Below, one piece after another: positions 62,245 through 64,000 of a stretch of DNA of 64,000 nucleotides. Made by a program: the position numbers and the translations under genes. This DNA is from Leptothrix cholodnii SP-6 (GTDB lineage: Bacteria; Pseudomonadota; Gammaproteobacteria; Burkholderiales; Burkholderiaceae_C). Position 1 is the stretch's first letter. The number at the start of each line of letters is the position of its first letter. The stretch is from positions 3,026,001-3,090,000 of the forward strand of contig NC_010524.1 in assembly GCF_000019785.1 (NCBI RefSeq), given 5' to 3'. The notes below the pieces were generated by a model, which did not search any database, was not told the DNA's origin, and saw nothing but the letters and a program-made list of their open reading frames with translations.

Positions 62245-63993
62245 TCAAGCCGCCTTGGTCGAGAGGTGCTGGTTCAGCTTGACCCTGGCCTCCTGCAGCG
62301 CCAGCTTGAGCTTGTCGGGCGTGGTTCCGAGCGTCTTTGCATACCGGTTGGCAACCTGCGTCAGCGCCCGGGCCTGCGCCGCGCCGGCCAGCTTCAGCGT
62401 CGCCAGCGTTTCGTTGGCACAACTGGCCACGACACGCATCCAGCCGTCGGCGCTGGTCGGCATGTAGACCGCGTGTCGCAACGGCAGGGGTTGCATCATG
62501 TCCTGCACCGACTCGTCCAGACCCCAATGCTTGGCCATGGCGTGTGCCATCGAAGCCAAGTCGACGCCCAGAACGGCCATGGCCGCAGCCTCTTCGCTCA
62601 GGCCGGGAGCGACCGGGTCACCCTCCTGCAACGGCGGACTGGGCTGCATCAGGGCCGCGATCTGAACCGCCTCGTCCGGAAAGTGATACCGCACGAGCAA
62701 ACGACCAAGATGCTGCAGTTGCGCGGCAAGCAGCGCGCCTTCGGCATCGAGTCCACCGGGCGACAGCACATCGGCCAGATGACCGGCCAGGCAGGCGAGT
62801 TTCAGCGCTTGCTCGAGGGCCCGCGCAGCCGGCTCGTTCAGGGGGCCGGGCCAGGCACGCAAGGTGCCGGCAGCCCGTCGCACACCGCTGATGCCGACGA
62901 GCTGGATGGCCCGGCGCACCGTCGTCACGCCATCTTCGGCCTGCACGCGAAACTGGGCGGCGTTGACGGTGCGCAGCAGCTCGAACGACAAGGCCGGATC
63001 CTCCAGCACCACATCGGTCAGCTCGTCGATGCGCTGCGTCTCCATCCGCGAGAGCTGAACCACGCGTTGCGCCAAGCCTGGCATGGCCGGCAGGTGGCCG
63101 CTGGTGCGCAGGCGATCGATCAGCAGCGCAAGCGGGCCGCCGCGGTCGCTGGCCTGCACCCGGCACCAGCCCGACAGCGCCCGCTCGAGGCTGCGTGCAC
63201 CGAGGTAGCGGCGATGCGCATGCCGGTCGGTCGCCCGGTTGATGATCGCCCTCAGCGCGTCCGGCACCGGCTGCGGCAAGGCCCAGGGCAATCGCACGAT
63301 GTCCTGCCCCAGGCGGGCAATGGCGGTGGGCATGTCCCGTTCGTCGAACGCTGCGCTGTGTGCGACCCACTGGTAGAGCAGCAGACCGATCGCCAGAACG
63401 TCGCGCTCTCCGGCGGCACGCTGCTGGCGAAGGAGATCCGACTCGAACTCGCCGGACGTGACACCTTGAACGTCAGCTCGCAGGTTGGCGCCCCACACGA
63501 GCAGGCGACCGTTCTTGTCGAGCAGCAGGCTGTGCAGGCCGACATCGCCGTGCGCAAGGCCGGCGTCATGGAGGTAGGCCAATCCTTCGAGCGCGTCGAC
63601 GGCCCAGCCGGCAGCTTCAAGCGGCGGCGGAGCTGGCCGACCCGCCAGGAACTGCGAGAGCGTCTGGACCCCCTGTGGGGCCTCGCACACGAGGTAGGGC
63701 CAGGCGTCGCGCTCGCCGGTCTCGATGGCCGGCAGCAGACGGGGGTGCTCCAGCCGCGCCGCACGCCGCATGGCATCGACCGCCTCCGCAAGCTGCCGGC
63801 GCTCCTCGATCGCCTGGCGCGCGATCAGCAGCAGCACGTCGCGACGGCTGCGCGTGTCGTGCGCGATCCAGGCCATCGACAGCGAGCTGCGGCCGATCAG
63901 CTGCCTGAGCGCAAAGCGGCCGAAGCTGCGCAGGCCGGCAATTCCGGCGGCGGCGTTGTGACCATGGGCAGCGGTGGATGCGTTGGCGGACAC
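62245..63993 (-). CDS. Pseudokinase-HDOD signalling protein (start may lie beyond the window)
   Basis: This 582-residue protein has an N-terminal serine/threonine-kinase fold (about 25-280) and a C-terminal HDOD domain (about 290-500: LPAMPGLAQRVVQLSRMETQRIDELTDVVLEDPALSFELLRTVNAAQF). The kinase is degenerate: the glycine loop reads LIGRSSLSMAW, the VAIK lysine is missing (VLLLIAR), HRDLKPxN is HGDVGLHS and DFG is WGAN. It therefore should bind a partner or nucleotide, not phosphorylate. HDOD proteins act in c-di-GMP and stress signalling. The GTG at 63993 is the first start; the frame stays open to the window edge, so a few N-terminal residues may be missing. Confidence 0.85.
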   Translation of the reverse strand: MSANASTAAHGHNAAAGIAGLRSFGRFALRQLIGRSSLSMAWIAHDTRSRRDVLLLIARQAIEERRQLAEAVDAMRRAARLEHPRLLPAIETGERDAWPYLVCEAPQGVQTLSQFLAGRPAPPPLEAAGWAVDALEGLAYLHDAGLAHGDVGLHSLLLDKNGRLLVWGANLRADVQGVTSGEFESDLLRQQRAAGERDVLAIGLLLYQWVAHSAAFDERDMPTAIARLGQDIVRLPWALPQPVPDALRAIINRATDRHAHRRYLGARSLERALSGWCRVQASDRGGPLALLIDRLRTSGHLPAMPGLAQRVVQLSRMETQRIDELTDVVLEDPALSFELLRTVNAAQFRVQAEDGVTTVRRAIQLVGISGVRRAAGTLRAWPGPLNEPAARALEQALKLACLAGHLADVLSPGGLDAEGALLAAQLQHLGRLLVRYHFPDEAVQIAALMQPSPPLQEGDPVAPGLSEEAAAMAVLGVDLASMAHAMAKHWGLDESVQDMMQPLPLRHAVYMPTSADGWMRVVASCANETLATLKLAGAAQARALTQVANRYAKTLGTTPDKLKLALQEARVKLNQHLSTKAA

Positions 63994-64000
63994 GCTGATC

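Overview
The window looks like chromosomal DNA from a GC-rich betaproteobacterium of the order Burkholderiales. I infer the Leptothrix/Rubrivivax/Sphaerotilus side of the order from gene content and order (fdsGBA with fdsD, DUF3460-scpA, DUF934-cysH, ccoNOQP-ccoG beside fnr and hemN); I could not run a similarity search. Nearly every base is used: about 56 protein genes, one tRNA-Asn and a 4.5S SRP RNA, with no gap above 300 bases. I see no insertion sequence, phage, integrase or CRISPR array.

Layout. 1-7.5 kb: NAD-linked, molybdenum-dependent soluble formate dehydrogenase (fdsG-B-A-D) with a LysR-type regulator and the edge of fdhD; an unrelated lipoprotein gene sits between fdsD and fdhD. 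7.6-16.8 kb: a secreted protein, apbC, an alpha/beta hydrolase coupled to a small [2Fe-2S] ferredoxin, metG, a DUF1275 membrane protein, a SulP anion transporter, DUF3460 and scpA. 17-23.3 kb: an active-looking GGDEF-EAL protein, GMP reductase, a degenerate GGDEF protein and a patatin. 23.4-28 kb: a UvrD-type helicase, dps and icd. 28-39.7 kb: a microaerobic block with hemN, fnr, and ccoI-S-N-O-Q-P-G plus fixH-like genes on the minus strand, and a DUF192 protein. Two FNR boxes lie here, both placed exactly 41.5 bases from a predicted start site behind the same -10 hexamer.

39.8-48.5 kb: an assimilatory sulfate block (TauE-like exporter, cysI, DUF934, APS-type cysH, cysD, cysN, cobA for siroheme) followed by a 7Fe ferredoxin and a ferredoxin-NADP reductase that may feed it electrons, then a chained 28-codon mini-ORF and an orphan histidine kinase. 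50.8 kb: tRNA-Asn with promoter and terminator. 51-58 kb: a phosphatase, then an operon of DUF3141 (PHA-synthase-like catalytic triad), fabI, a small RRM-like protein, a MaoC-Pta fusion and ackA, linking acyl-CoA, acyl-phosphate and acetate. 58-64 kb: a small secreted protein, a thermonuclease, ethanolamine ammonia-lyase eutBC, an H-NS-like protein, the SRP RNA and a pseudokinase-HDOD protein at the right edge.

Most promising for follow-up: the DUF3141/fabI/RRM/MaoC-Pta/AckA operon, the pseudokinase-HDOD protein, the dead GGDEF domain with an intact I-site, and the FNR promoter pair. Many genes are joined by 4-base ATGA, TTGA or GTGA overlaps, so translational coupling is the norm.
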